38,590 bases of DNA from Streptomyces hayashii (GCF_024539815.1 NZ_JAHHIU010000133.1:1-38590); one strand, 5' to 3'; positions 25,337 to 34,023 are shown, counted from the first letter of the stretch. Notes: generated from the sequence alone by a model not told the origin. Program-made: numbers and translations.

Positions 25337-25355
25337 CATCAGTCCCTGACCGCTC

Positions 25356-25377
25356 CGGCCGGTCCGCGGACCGGCCG
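25356..25377. promoter_or_regulatory. Perfect 22-bp palindrome, candidate operator of the hexosaminidase gene
   Basis: CGGCCGGTCCG at 25356-25366 is followed directly by its exact reverse complement at 25367-25377. It starts 19 nt upstream of the preferred start codon. The core GGTCCGCGGACC resembles the DasR (dre) half-sites GGTC/GACC but with two extra centre bases, so it is not a clean DasR site. Confidence 0.55.
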
Positions 25378-25732
25378 TCGCTGTGCGAGTACGAAGAAAC
25401 CAGAACCGGAATGGCCGTGACCGTGGGCACGCCTGCGCAGAAAGCGCGTACGCCTCGTCCCGCCGCGTTGCGCCGCCTTCCGCAGTGCTTCCCGAAGGGC
25501 TTCCGGCGGGGATCCCACGGGGTCCGCGGAACCGCTTTCCGAGCCCTTTTGCGACACGTGGACCGGAAGGACGGCGAGAAGGCGCCGCGAGGCCCCCGGA
25601 ACATGATCGGCGAGGCGGCCCGGAAGGGGAACCCGAACGCGACGGGAAGGGGAACCGGAAATGCGTGACGCCGGTCACCGGGGAAATCCCGGACGCCGGC
25701 GCATCCCGTACGACGGCGGACACGCCGAAGGC

Positions 25733-25768
25733 CCCCGAACGCGCCGGAGCGCGCCCCGAGGGCCTCAG
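25733..25768 (-). terminator. Probable terminator of the DUF3039 gene
   Basis: AGGCCC and GGGCCT arms enclose an inner G+C-rich GCGC/GCGC stem, forming a nested hairpin just downstream of the DUF3039 stop codon. There is no T-tract. Confidence 0.45.
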
Positions 25769-25781
25769 GGAAGTGAGCGGG

Positions 25782-26081
25782 CTACTTCTTGTCGCCGCCC
25801 TTGCCCTTGTCGTCGCCGCCGCCCGCCATGGATTCGAAGATCTCCTTGCACATGGGGCACACGGGGTACTTCTTCGGGTCGCGGCCGGGCACCCAGACCT
25901 TGCCGCACAGCGCCACGACGGGCGTCCCGTCGAGGGCGCTCGCCATGATCTTGTCCTTCTGGACGTAGTGGGCGAAGCGCTCGTGGTCCCCGTCGCCGTG
26001 CGACACCTGCGGCGTCGGCTCCACGAGGGTCCCCGTCCCCGTGCCTCGCTGGGGCTGGGTCTCAGGCTCAAGAGTGCTCAT
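25782..26081 (-). CDS. DUF3039-family small zinc-ribbon-like protein
   Basis: A 99-residue actinobacterial protein recognised as DUF3039 by its central block (HERFAHYVQKDKIMASALDG, then ALCGKVWVPGRDP and YPVCPMCKEIFE). One Cys in ALCGK and two in CPMC could bind a metal, suggesting a small zinc-ribbon fold. The C-terminal tail is Gly/Lys/Asp-rich. The function is unknown. The ATG start at 26081 is the only good one. It lies 42 nt after the YqgE gene on the same strand and may be cotranscribed with it. Confidence 0.87.
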   Translation of the reverse strand: MSTLEPETQPQRGTGTGTLVEPTPQVSHGDGDHERFAHYVQKDKIMASALDGTPVVALCGKVWVPGRDPKKYPVCPMCKEIFESMAGGGDDKGKGGDKK

Positions 26082-26123
26082 GGCGCCAAGCGTACTGAAG
26101 CCGGGCGGGGATCCTCACGCGCA

Positions 26124-26705
26124 TCAATTGAGCGAGGCGTCGTCCGGATAGGTGGCCACCATCGCCAGCTCGCTGCGCTGGCGGCGCAGCACCTCGCGCC
26201 AGAGCCGCTCGGGCGCGGGCGAGGAGACGTCGCCGGGCTCGGACTCCACGACGTACCAGGCGCCCTCCACCAGCTCGTCCTCCAGCTGGCCGGGGCCCCA
26301 GCCGGCGTATCCGGCGAAGATCCGCAGCGAGCCGAGGGCCGAGGCGAGGAGTTCCGGCGGGGCCTCCAGGTCGACCAGGCCGATCGCGCCGTGCACCCGG
26401 CGCCAGCCGAGCGGGGCCCCGTCCACGGCCGCGCCGCCGGGGATGACGGCGACCCCGAGGGCCGAGTCGAGGGACACCGGGCCGCCCTGGAAGACGACGC
26501 CGGGCTCGCCGGCCAGGTCCGCCCAGTCCTCCAGGATGTCGCTCACCCCCACCGGCGTGGGCCGGTTGAGGACGACGCCGAGGGAGCCCTCCTCGTCGTG
26601 GTCGAGAAGGAGCACCACCGCGCGGTCGAAGTTCGGGTCCGCCAGGGCGGGCGTTGCCACGAGCAGCCGTCCTGTGAGCGAGGACACCTCGGTCATGCCA
26701 GACAT
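26124..26705 (-). CDS. YqgE/AlgH-family protein
   Basis: A 193-residue protein (190 if the second ATG at 26696 is used) of the UPF0301/AlgH family. Typical segments are LTGRLLVATPALADPNFDRA, VVLLLDHDEEGSLGVVLNRP, VFQGGPV and FAGYAGWGPGQLEDEL. The family has a compact alpha/beta fold; AlgH affects alginate regulation in Pseudomonas, but the biochemical function is not established and no such role should be assumed here. It is divergent from murA across a 279-nt gap that must contain both promoters. Confidence 0.9.
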   Translation of the reverse strand: MSGMTEVSSLTGRLLVATPALADPNFDRAVVLLLDHDEEGSLGVVLNRPTPVGVSDILEDWADLAGEPGVVFQGGPVSLDSALGVAVIPGGAAVDGAPLGWRRVHGAIGLVDLEAPPELLASALGSLRIFAGYAGWGPGQLEDELVEGAWYVVESEPGDVSSPAPERLWREVLRRQRSELAMVATYPDDASLN

Positions 26706-26984
26706 GATCCCGCATCTTCCCGTGAAGTGGGGAGCCAATGCGGAGGCGAGGGTGAGGGCAGGTCGGGCGCGTGGGCGCGGTGCGGGCGCACGGGGCGGCA
26801 CGGGCGGACGACGGTGACCCCATGTGCCCGCCGGGAAACGGTTCGTGTTGTGACACAGCCATGACGTCGTCGGGCGGTCCTCGGGCTTACGGCAGAGGGG
26901 TCGACGGCGATTACTCTGTCTCCTCTGGCCCTGCCCCGACCCAACGGCCTCTGCCCAATCCACCATCCATGGAACGCGAGACAC

Positions 26985-28331
26985 ATGACCGTCAACGGCT
27001 CTGACGACGTACTGCTTGTCCACGGCGGAACCCCGCTTGAGGGCGAGATCCGAGTCCGCGGTGCGAAGAACCTCGTACCCAAGGCCATGGTCGCCGCCCT
27101 GCTGGGCAGTGAGCCGAGCCGGCTGCGCAACGTGCCGGACATCCGTGACGTGCGGGTCGTACGCGGCCTGCTGCAACTTCACGGGGTGACGGTCCGTCCG
27201 GGCGAGGAGCCGGGCGAGCTGGTGCTCGACCCGACCTACGTCGAGAGCGCCAACGTCGCCGACATCGACGCCCACGCGGGCTCCAGCCGCATCCCGATCC
27301 TGTTCTGCGGCCCCCTGCTGCACCGTCTCGGCCACGCCTTCATCCCGGGCCTGGGCGGCTGCGACATCGGCGGCCGGCCGATCGACTTCCACTTCGACGT
27401 GCTGCGCCAGTTCGGCGCGAAGATCGAGAAGCGGGCGGACGGCCAGTACCTGGAGGCCCCGCAGCGGCTGCGCGGCACGAAGATCGTGCTGCCGTACCCG
27501 TCGGTCGGCGCGACCGAGCAGGTGCTGCTGACGGCCGTCCTGGCGGAGGGAGTCACCGAGCTCGCGAACGCCGCGGTCGAGCCGGAGATCGAGGACCTCA
27601 TCTGCGTACTGCAGAAGATGGGCGCCATCATCGCGATGGACACCGACCGCACGATCCGCATCACCGGCGTCGACAAGCTCGGCGGCTACAACCACGCGGC
27701 CCTGTCGGACCGTCTGGAGGCCGCCTCCTGGGCGTCCGCGGCGCTGGCGACCGAGGGCGACATCTACGTCCGCGGCGCCCAGCAGCGCTCGATGATGACG
27801 TTCCTGAACACCTACCGCAAGGTGGGCGGCGCGTTCGAGATCGACGACGAGGGCATCCGCTTCTGGCACCCCGGCGGCCACCTGAAGTCCATCGCGCTGG
27901 AGACGGACGTCCACCCCGGCTTCCAGACCGACTGGCAGCAGCCGCTGGTCGTGGCCCTGACGCAGGCCACGGGCCTGTCGATCGTCCACGAGACGGTCTA
28001 CGAGTCACGGCTGGGCTTCACCTCCGCGCTCAACCAGATGGGCGCCCACATCCAGCTCTACCGCGAGTGCCTCGGCGGCTCGAACTGCCGCTTCGGGCAG
28101 CGCAACTTCCTGCACTCCGCGGTCGTGTCGGGCCCCACGAAGCTCCAGGGCGCCGACCTGGTCATCCCCGACCTGCGCGGCGGCTTCTCGTACCTGATCG
28201 CCGCCCTCGCGGCCCAGGGCACCTCGCGCGTGCACGGCATCGACCTCATCAACCGCGGCTACGAGAACTTCATGGACAAGCTCGTGGAGCTGGGCGCGAA
28301 GGTCGAGCTGCCCGGCAAGGCGCTCGGCTAG
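26985..28331 (+). CDS. murA: UDP-N-acetylglucosamine 1-carboxyvinyltransferase
   Basis: A 448-residue EPSP-synthase-fold enzyme that transfers enolpyruvate from PEP to UDP-GlcNAc, the first committed step of peptidoglycan synthesis in the cytoplasm. The conserved Lys-Asn pair is in VRGAKNLVPKAM, and the active-site loop reads GLGGCDIGGRPIDFH with Cys126 at the fosfomycin-reactive position. Some actinobacteria, such as mycobacteria, have Asp there, so this enzyme should be fosfomycin-reactive. The C-terminal half includes DRLEAASW and HPGFQTDWQQP, as expected. The ATG start is preceded by GGAACGCGAG. Streptomyces often carry a second MurA elsewhere. It converges on hup, with a bidirectional terminator between them. 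Confidence 0.94.
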   Translation: MTVNGSDDVLLVHGGTPLEGEIRVRGAKNLVPKAMVAALLGSEPSRLRNVPDIRDVRVVRGLLQLHGVTVRPGEEPGELVLDPTYVESANVADIDAHAGSSRIPILFCGPLLHRLGHAFIPGLGGCDIGGRPIDFHFDVLRQFGAKIEKRADGQYLEAPQRLRGTKIVLPYPSVGATEQVLLTAVLAEGVTELANAAVEPEIEDLICVLQKMGAIIAMDTDRTIRITGVDKLGGYNHAALSDRLEAASWASAALATEGDIYVRGAQQRSMMTFLNTYRKVGGAFEIDDEGIRFWHPGGHLKSIALETDVHPGFQTDWQQPLVVALTQATGLSIVHETVYESRLGFTSALNQMGAHIQLYRECLGGSNCRFGQRNFLHSAVVSGPTKLQGADLVIPDLRGGFSYLIAALAAQGTSRVHGIDLINRGYENFMDKLVELGAKVELPGKALG

Positions 28332-28360
28332 GGCCTGCCGGCCCCGCGGCACGAACCACG

Positions 28361-28395
28361 ATGGGGCGGTACCCGGAATCCGGGTACCGCCCCAT
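28361..28395. terminator. Bidirectional terminator between murA and hup
   Basis: ATGGGGCGGTACCCGGA and its exact reverse complement flank one central A, a perfect 17-bp stem. It lies 29 nt after the murA stop and 21 nt from the hup stop, so it can serve both convergent genes. Confidence 0.85.
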
Positions 28396-28416
28396 CAGCG
28401 TTCTCAGCGGAGTCGC

Positions 28417-28698
28417 TTACTTGCCCTTGGCGGCTTCCTTGAGCTTGCTGCCCGCGGAGACCTTCACGCTGTAGCCGGCCGGGATCTGGATCGGGTCGCC
28501 GGTCTGCGGGTTGCGCGCGGTGCGAGCGGCACGGTGGGTGCGCTCGAAGGTCAGGAAGCCGGGGATGGTGACCTTCTCGTCGCCCTTGGAGACGATGTCG
28601 CCGACGACCTCGGCGAACGCGGCCAGCACTGCGTCGGCGTCCTTGCGGGTCACCTCGGCGCGGTCGGCCAGCGCGGCCACCAGCTCACTGCGGTTCAT
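28417..28698 (-). CDS. hupA: HU-family nucleoid-associated protein
   Basis: A 93-residue HU protein: helices first (MNRSELVAALADRAEVTRKD), then the beta-arm region (GFLTFERTHRAARTARNPQT, then IPAGYSVKVSAGSKLKEA). HU binds and bends DNA as a dimer and compacts the nucleoid. It lacks the long Lys/Ala-rich C-terminal tail of the sporulation-associated HupS type, so it matches the short vegetative HupA. The ATG start follows GGGAGT. It stands alone between murA and the malic-enzyme gene, with a 297-nt upstream gap that includes a small GTGTGTCACAC palindrome at 28861-28871. Confidence 0.93.
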   Translation of the reverse strand: MNRSELVAALADRAEVTRKDADAVLAAFAEVVGDIVSKGDEKVTIPGFLTFERTHRAARTARNPQTGDPIQIPAGYSVKVSAGSKLKEAAKGK

Positions 28699-28995
28699 GT
28701 TGTTACTCCCGTGTTCTTCTTGCCGTTGAGGCGTGCCACGCGGCGGAGCCGCATGTGGGGCACAGCGAAGTCGATGTGCTCGCGCCCAGGGACGCATCCT
28801 GCCCCTACCTGCGGCGGGAAAGCCAATCCGGCACCCGCATCCAGGCGTGAGACAACCCTTGTGTGTCACACGAAGGCGCGCCAGGCCGCAACCCTAGAGG
28901 GCCGCTCACGGCGCGAGGTTCCGCGACGCGCCGTCGTGGGGGCCGCCGTGGCGATCCTCACAGCCGCCGCGGCCCCACGAGCCATGCCACAGAGC

Positions 28996-30414
28996 CTACG
29001 AGGCCGACGCGCCCGCCGCCTTCGCGGCCTCCCGCACCGCACCCGCCACCGCGCCCGCGACCTTGTCGTTGAACACGCTCGGGATGATGTAGTTCGCGTT
29101 GAGCTCGTCCTCGCTCACGACGTCCGCGAGGGCCTTCGCCGCCGCGAGCATCATCTCCGTGTTGACGGTGCGGGACTGCGCGTCCAGCAGGCCGCGGAAG
29201 ACACCCGGGAAGACCAGCACGTTGTTGATCTGGTTGGGGAAGTCGGAGCGGCCGGTGGCCACGACCGCGGCCGTCCGGCGGGCGACGGCCGGGTCGACCT
29301 CCGGGTCCGGATTCGCGAGCGCGAACACGATGGCGCCCTCCGCCATGGCGGCCACGTCGTCGCCGTCGAGGACGTTCGGGGCGGAGACGCCGATGAAGAC
29401 GTCCGCGCCGCGCACCGCCTGCTTCAGGGTTCCGGTGAGGCCCTCGGGGTTGGTGTTGTCGGCGATCCAGCGCAGCGCCGAGCCGGGGGCCGCGTCGACG
29501 AGGTCCTCGCGGTCGGCGTGCACGACGCCGTGGATGTCGGCGACCACCGCGTTCTTCACGCCGGCCGCCAGCAGCAGCTTGAGGATGGCCGTGCCGGCCG
29601 CGCCCGCGCCCGACATGACGACCCGCACGTCCCCGACGCCCTTGCCCACGACACGCAGGGCGTTCGTCAGGGAGGCGAGGACCACGATCGCGGTGCCGTG
29701 CTGGTCGTCGTGGAAGACGGGGATGTCGAGGGCCTCGCGCAGCCGGGCCTCGATCTCGAAGCAGCGGGGGGCGGAGATGTCCTCCAGGTTGATGCCCGCG
29801 AAGCCGGGGGCGATCGCCTTGACGATCTCGACGATCGCGTCGGTGTCCTGGGTGTCCAGGCACAGCGGCCAGGCGTCGATGCCGGCGAACCGCTTGAACA
29901 GGGCCGCCTTGCCCTCCATGACGGGCAGCGCGGCCTTCGGGCCGATGTTGCCCAGGCCCAGCACCGCCGAGCCGTCCGTCACGACCGCAACGGAGTTGCG
30001 CTTGATGGTGAGGCGGCGGGCGTCCTCGGGGTTCTCGGCGATCGCCATGCAGACGCGGGCCACACCCGGGGTGTAGATCATCGAGAGGTCGTCACGGTTG
30101 CGGATGGGGTGCTTGGACTGCATCTCGATCTTGCCGCCGAGGTGCATCAGGAACGTACGGTCGGAGACCTTGCCGAGGGTGACGCCCTCGATGTGGCGGA
30201 GCTGCTCGACGATCTCGTCGGCGTGCGCGGTCGACGTCGCCGCGATGGTGACGTCGATGCGCAGCTTCTCGTGGCCGGACGCCGTGACGTCGAGGCCGGT
30301 CACCGAGCCTCCGTGGGACTCGACGGCTCCGGTGAGCTGGGAGACCGCGGTTCCGCTCGCGGGCACCTCCAGCCGGACCGTCATCGAGTAGGAGACGCTG
30401 GGCGCCGTTGCCAT
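28996..30414 (-). CDS. NAD(P)-dependent malic enzyme with N-terminal ACT-like domain
   Basis: A 472-residue decarboxylating malate dehydrogenase, converting malate to pyruvate and CO2 with NAD(P) reduction. An ACT-like regulatory segment spans about residues 8-80. The malic domain follows, with YTPGVA (114-119), Lys169, and metal ligands in EDIS (211-214) and Asp235-Asp236. The Rossmann motif GAGAAG is at 269-274. Short malic enzymes of this type occur in Streptomyces in NAD- and NADP-using forms; from synteny I favour the NAD form, but cofactor preference is not read from the motif. The ATG follows AGAGGAAG, a strong ribosome-binding site. It supplies pyruvate and redox balance during gluconeogenic or lipid-forming growth. 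Confidence 0.93.
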   Translation of the reverse strand: MATAPSVSYSMTVRLEVPASGTAVSQLTGAVESHGGSVTGLDVTASGHEKLRIDVTIAATSTAHADEIVEQLRHIEGVTLGKVSDRTFLMHLGGKIEMQSKHPIRNRDDLSMIYTPGVARVCMAIAENPEDARRLTIKRNSVAVVTDGSAVLGLGNIGPKAALPVMEGKAALFKRFAGIDAWPLCLDTQDTDAIVEIVKAIAPGFAGINLEDISAPRCFEIEARLREALDIPVFHDDQHGTAIVVLASLTNALRVVGKGVGDVRVVMSGAGAAGTAILKLLLAAGVKNAVVADIHGVVHADREDLVDAAPGSALRWIADNTNPEGLTGTLKQAVRGADVFIGVSAPNVLDGDDVAAMAEGAIVFALANPDPEVDPAVARRTAAVVATGRSDFPNQINNVLVFPGVFRGLLDAQSRTVNTEMMLAAAKALADVVSEDELNANYIIPSVFNDKVAGAVAGAVREAAKAAGASAS

Positions 30415-30735
30415 GGCCGACTTCCTCTGCACTGCTGGGTCGCGGGTTTGCCGTCCGATCGTCGCACCTACCGACGAGTACGTGAAAGCCGCCCTTGATT
30501 GCGATCGTTTTGTTCTCGGAGCGGCGCATGAGAGAGGCCCACGCCACCAGGTGACGTGGGCCTCTCCGACGTTCATGACACCGGCCCGCCATGCTCGCCT
30601 CGCGGCAAGTGGTCGCTCGTAGCGACGATGGTTGGGCCCGGGGGCTTGGATCGAGCCGGTGTCACGTCCAGGCTAACAAACGGATGCCCGAACGCCATTC
30701 CCGTCCGCGGACTTCATCGGAATCGGTCGGATTCC
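30415..30735. other. 321-nt gap between malic-enzyme and helD genes
   Basis: The gap contains the malic-enzyme promoter region and the strong hairpin at 30532-30566. The helD-proximal 170 nt show nothing recognisable. No gene is seen. Confidence 0.6.
30532..30566 (-). terminator. Strong hairpin downstream of helD
   Basis: GAGAGGCCCACG and CGTGGGCCTCTC form a perfect 12-bp stem, and the loop carries an inner CACC/GGTG stem. It lies about 170 nt after the helD stop and about 120 nt before the malic-enzyme start on the same strand, so it probably terminates helD transcription. Confidence 0.7.
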
Positions 30736-33120
30736 TCAGTCCCGCAGGAGGTCGGGCACGCCGTTCGCGTCGGGCTCGTCGCGTTCTCCCGACACCACCG
30801 TCAGCTGCTGCGTGGCCCGGGTCAGGGCCACGTACAGCACCCGCAGGCCCGCCGGGGACTCGTCCGCGATCTCCGCCGGCGAGACGACGACCGTGGCGTC
30901 GTACTCCAGACCCTTGGCCTCCAGGCTGCCGAGGGCCACCACACGGTCGCCTAGGCCGGCCAGCCAGCGCCTGGCCTCCTCCCGGCGGTTCATCGCGACG
31001 ACGACGCCGACGGTGCCGTCCACGCGTTCGAGGAGGCGTTCGGCCTCCGCGCGCACGGTCGACGCCAGGGAGCCGCGGAGGGCCGTGAACCGGGGCACGA
31101 CGCCCGTCGACCTGACCGCCGACGGGGACTCGGCGCCGGGCATGGCCAGGGCCAGCACCTTGGCGGCCAGCTCGGCGATCTCGGCCGGGTTGCGGTAGTT
31201 CACCGTCAGCTGGAAGCGGCGGCGGGGGCGGGAGCCGAGGGCCTCGTCGCGGGCCTCGGCGGCCTCGTCCGGGTCGGACCAGGAGGACTGGGCCGGGTCC
31301 CCGACGACCGTCCAGGTGGCGTGCCGGCCGCGGCGGCCGACCATGCGCCACTGCATGGGGGTCAGGTCCTGCGCCTCGTCGACGATGACGTGGGCGTACT
31401 CCGTGCGCTCCTGGGCGAGCCGCTCGGCGCGCTCGCGCTGGGTCTCCTCGCGCACCGGCATCAGCTCCTCCAGGCCGGTGAGCTGGTCCAGCGGGTCGAG
31501 CTCGCGTCTCTTGCGCGGGCGGGCCGGGGCGCCCAGGATCGCCTGGAGCTCGTCGAGCATGGCGATGTCGTGCACGGAGAGCCCGTCCCGTCTGAGGGAA
31601 CGGGCGACCCTGCGGACCTCGCCGGGGTTGAGGATGCGGCGGGCCCAGCGGCCGAGCCTGCGCTCGTCGGCCATGGCCCGCAGGACGGCCTGCGGGGTCA
31701 GCTCGGGCCACCAGGCGTCGAGGAAGGCGATGAACGCGTCCTCGGTGCTCACGTCCTCGTCGAAGGAGGAGCGCAGCTCGGCGGCGAGCTCGGGGTCGCT
31801 GTGCCGGCCGACCGCGCCGGAGCGCTCCCACAGGGAGTCCAGGAGGAGCTTGCGGGCACGCGGGCGCAGCAGGTTCACCGGGGCGGTGCCGCTGAGGGCG
31901 CTCTGGCGGACGCGGTCCAGGTCGGCGGCCTCCAGCTCCAGACGGCGGCCGAAGGCGACGACGCGCAGACGGGTGGGCGTGCCGGCGGGCACGGGCGCCT
32001 CGTCGGGCTCGTCGAGGGTCGGCTGGGTCGGCCCGGTGGCGCCGCGGCCGCCGTCTCCGCCGCTCTCCAGGGCTCCGCGCGCGGCCTTGCGCAGCACCTT
32101 CAGCATCCGGTACGAGCCCTTGGCCCGGGCGACCGCGGGCGAGTCGTACAGGGTGGCCTCGGCGCCGTCGACGAGGGAGCCGATGGCGCGGATGGCGACC
32201 TGGCCCTCCTCGCCCAGGGAGGGCAGGACGCCCTCGGTGTAGGCGACGAGCAGGGGTGTGGGCGAGACGATCAGGATGCCGCCCGCGTACCGGCGCCGGT
32301 CCTGGTAGAGCAGGTAGGCGGCCCGGTGCAGGGCGACGGCGGTCTTCCCGGTGCCGGGGCCGCCCTCGACGTACGTCACGGAGGCGGCGGGGGCGCGGAT
32401 GACCAGGTCCTGCTCGGCCTGGATGGAGGCGACGATGTCGCGCATGGTGTGGCTGCGCGCCTGGCCGAGGGCGGCCATGAGGGCGCCGTCGCCGATGACG
32501 GGCAGCTGCTCGCCGTCGAGGAAGGCCTTGAGCTCGGGCCGCATCAGGTCGTCCTCGACGCCCAGGACGCGCCGTCCCTTGGAGCGGATCACGCGACGCC
32601 GTACGACGCGCCCCGGGTCGACCGGGGTGGACCGGTAGAAGGGGGCGGCCGCGGGGGCCCGCCAGTCGATGACCAGCGGCGCGTACTCGGAGTCGAGGAC
32701 GCCGATACGGCCGATGTGCAGGGTCTCGGCGATGTCGGCGGTGTCGTCGGGCCGGACGGCCCCCTCCGCGGGCTCCACGGCGGTGTAGGCGCCGTCCGGG
32801 CCCTTCTTGCCGTCCTTGCCGAGGAGCAGGTCGATCCGTCCGAAGAGGAAGTCCTCGAACTCGTTGTTCAGCCGGTTGAGGTGGACGCCGGCGCGGAACA
32901 CCTGTGCGTCCCGCTCGGCGAGCGCGCCGGGCGTGCCGACCTGGCCCCGCTGGGCCGCGTCGTTCATGAGGAACTCCGCCTCGTGGATCTTCTCCTCAAG
33001 GCGTCGGTACACCCGGTCGAGGTGTTCCTGTTCGACGTTGATCTCTCGGTCCCGCACCGAATCCGGCGCGGTTTCCTGAACCGATCCGACCGCGGTCTCC
33101 TGCTGTGCCTGGACGGCCAC
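30736..33120 (-). CDS. helD: HelD-like UvrD-family ATPase (RNA polymerase recycling factor)
   Basis: A 794-residue superfamily 1A protein. An N-terminal coiled-coil arm (about 28-100, EQEHLDRVYRRLEEKIHEAE) precedes the split helicase domains. Walker A GGPGTGKT is at 253-260, motif II reads VIVDEAQDLTP, and the C-terminal motifs include LEAKGLEYDATVVV and YVALTRATQQL. This layout matches actinobacterial class II HelD, which inserts into RNA polymerase, releases stalled complexes and can affect rifamycin tolerance. A plain UvrD/Rep helicase is the alternative, but the N-terminal arm argues against it. The GTG start at 33120 follows AAGGGGG directly in front of it, inside one arm of a perfect inverted repeat. 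Confidence 0.88.
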   Translation of the reverse strand: MAVQAQQETAVGSVQETAPDSVRDREINVEQEHLDRVYRRLEEKIHEAEFLMNDAAQRGQVGTPGALAERDAQVFRAGVHLNRLNNEFEDFLFGRIDLLLGKDGKKGPDGAYTAVEPAEGAVRPDDTADIAETLHIGRIGVLDSEYAPLVIDWRAPAAAPFYRSTPVDPGRVVRRRVIRSKGRRVLGVEDDLMRPELKAFLDGEQLPVIGDGALMAALGQARSHTMRDIVASIQAEQDLVIRAPAASVTYVEGGPGTGKTAVALHRAAYLLYQDRRRYAGGILIVSPTPLLVAYTEGVLPSLGEEGQVAIRAIGSLVDGAEATLYDSPAVARAKGSYRMLKVLRKAARGALESGGDGGRGATGPTQPTLDEPDEAPVPAGTPTRLRVVAFGRRLELEAADLDRVRQSALSGTAPVNLLRPRARKLLLDSLWERSGAVGRHSDPELAAELRSSFDEDVSTEDAFIAFLDAWWPELTPQAVLRAMADERRLGRWARRILNPGEVRRVARSLRRDGLSVHDIAMLDELQAILGAPARPRKRRELDPLDQLTGLEELMPVREETQRERAERLAQERTEYAHVIVDEAQDLTPMQWRMVGRRGRHATWTVVGDPAQSSWSDPDEAAEARDEALGSRPRRRFQLTVNYRNPAEIAELAAKVLALAMPGAESPSAVRSTGVVPRFTALRGSLASTVRAEAERLLERVDGTVGVVVAMNRREEARRWLAGLGDRVVALGSLEAKGLEYDATVVVSPAEIADESPAGLRVLYVALTRATQQLTVVSGERDEPDANGVPDLLRD

Positions 33121-33174
33121 CGGGCCCCCTTCTGACGTGCTGGGCAGCCGTCAACCGTACGCGAAGGGGGCCCG
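33121..33174 (-). promoter_or_regulatory. Inverted repeat covering the helD ribosome-binding site
   Basis: In the mRNA sense, CGGGCCCCCTTC (from 33174 to 33163) is perfectly complementary to GAAGGGGGCCCG (33132 to 33121), with a 30-nt loop. The second arm contains the AAGGGGG ribosome-binding site and touches the GTG start, so a folded leader would hide it. A possible -10 hexamer TACGGT lies inside the loop (33159 to 33154); if used, the first arm would not be transcribed. Confidence 0.6.
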
Positions 33175-33189
33175 CGAAGCCATGCGCGG

Positions 33190-34023
33190 CTACGCGTCGA
33201 TCTGGACGAGCTTCTTGCCCTCGAAGGTCATGACCTCGAAGTGGTCGATCTCGTTGGTCTTGAAGGCGGCGCCGCCCATGACGTAGAGCGGGTTCTTGGC
33301 CTGCTCGGTCTTGGCGTTGGGCAGGCCGTAGCCCCACTCCGGGACCGACCAGGAGGAGACGGTCTCGCGCTCGCCGTTCTTGCCGACGGCGATGAGAGAG
33401 CACTTCTCCGGGCCCGACACGTTCTTCAGCTCGACGCCGATCTCGGTGCCCCAGGCCTTCTCGCCCATGGCGACGGTCGCCGCGACCTTGGAGGCGGGGT
33501 CGGTCGCCGTGACCCGGCTGCTGAGCGTGTCGAAGGTCGCCTTGGCGGAGTTCGCGGACTTGGTGGCGCTCGCCTCGGTGCCCTTGCTCCCGCCGTCGCC
33601 GCCGGTCGCCGCCAGCACGGTGAGCGGACCGCCGATGATCAGCGCGGCCGCGGCCGCCACCAGGAAGAAGGACCGGCGGCGCTTCTGCGCGCGGCGCTCG
33701 GACACCTCGTCGACCAGCCGTTCCGCGAGGCGCGGGCTGGGGCGGGCGGACAGTGAGTCGCCGATCGCGGGTGTGCCGGTGCCCGGCAGGTCCGCGAGGG
33801 CGGCCAGCATCGGCTCCATCCCGGCGAGCTCGTCGAGCTGCTGGGCGCACCATTCGCACCCGGCGAGGTGCATCTCGAAAGCGGTTGCCTCGGCGTCGTC
33901 GAGGATGCCGAGGGCGTAGGCGCCGACGGTCTCGTGCTCGCTCGGGCTCGGAGATCCCACTGACCCCTGCATGGGACCAGACATACCCGAACCACCTGCT
34001 CCGAATCCCCCGTAACTGCTCAT
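33190..34023 (-). CDS. rsuA: Anti-sigma factor RsuA (zinc-containing, membrane-spanning)
   Basis: A 277-residue anti-sigma factor. The N-terminal cytoplasmic domain has the zinc-binding anti-sigma motif: His52, Cys56 and Cys59 (HLAGCEWC), with His30 nearby. One transmembrane helix spans about residues 118-139, and a ~135-residue extracytoplasmic domain follows with an anti-sigma-K-like (RskA) appearance. It should hold SigU inactive until a cell-envelope signal releases it. The ATG shares one base with the sigU stop (TGATG), so translation is coupled and stoichiometry is kept. Naming follows the S. coelicolor sigU-rsuA pair. Confidence 0.9.
   Translation of the reverse strand: MSSYGGFGAGGSGMSGPMQGSVGSPSPSEHETVGAYALGILDDAEATAFEMHLAGCEWCAQQLDELAGMEPMLAALADLPGTGTPAIGDSLSARPSPRLAERLVDEVSERRAQKRRRSFFLVAAAAALIIGGPLTVLAATGGDGGSKGTEASATKSANSAKATFDTLSSRVTATDPASKVAATVAMGEKAWGTEIGVELKNVSGPEKCSLIAVGKNGERETVSSWSVPEWGYGLPNAKTEQAKNPLYVMGGAAFKTNEIDHFEVMTFEGKKLVQIDA

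Larger units (their letters stand above)
25337..25781. other. 445-nt gap upstream of the hexosaminidase gene
   Basis: The gap holds the hexosaminidase promoter and the end of the DUF3039 transcript. Its G+C at wobble positions is clearly lower than in neighbouring genes, and open frames here lack codon bias. Notable elements are the 22-bp palindrome (25356-25377), the inverted repeat GTGACGCCGGTCAC (25665-25678) and a hairpin near 25733-25768 that could terminate the DUF3039 gene. Confidence 0.6.

Noticed and set aside
25356..25377. DasR (dre) site in front of the hexosaminidase gene
   Set aside because: Half-sites GGTC/GACC are present but separated by four bases instead of two, so it does not fit the dre pattern; kept only as an unnamed palindrome.
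25339..25557. 72-codon minus-strand frame ending in TGATG overlap with the hexosaminidase start
   Set aside because: Only about 69% G/C at third positions by hand count, far below the neighbours, with an Arg-rich, non-homologous product; more likely promoter DNA.
26891..26955. GGCAGAGG...CCTCTGCC inverted repeat upstream of murA
   Set aside because: Only 8-bp arms with a 49-nt loop; could arise by chance in this composition.
33121..33174. Rifamycin-associated element (RAE) upstream of helD
   Set aside because: The inverted repeat sequence does not resemble the RAE pattern I remember, and the arms are 30 nt apart.
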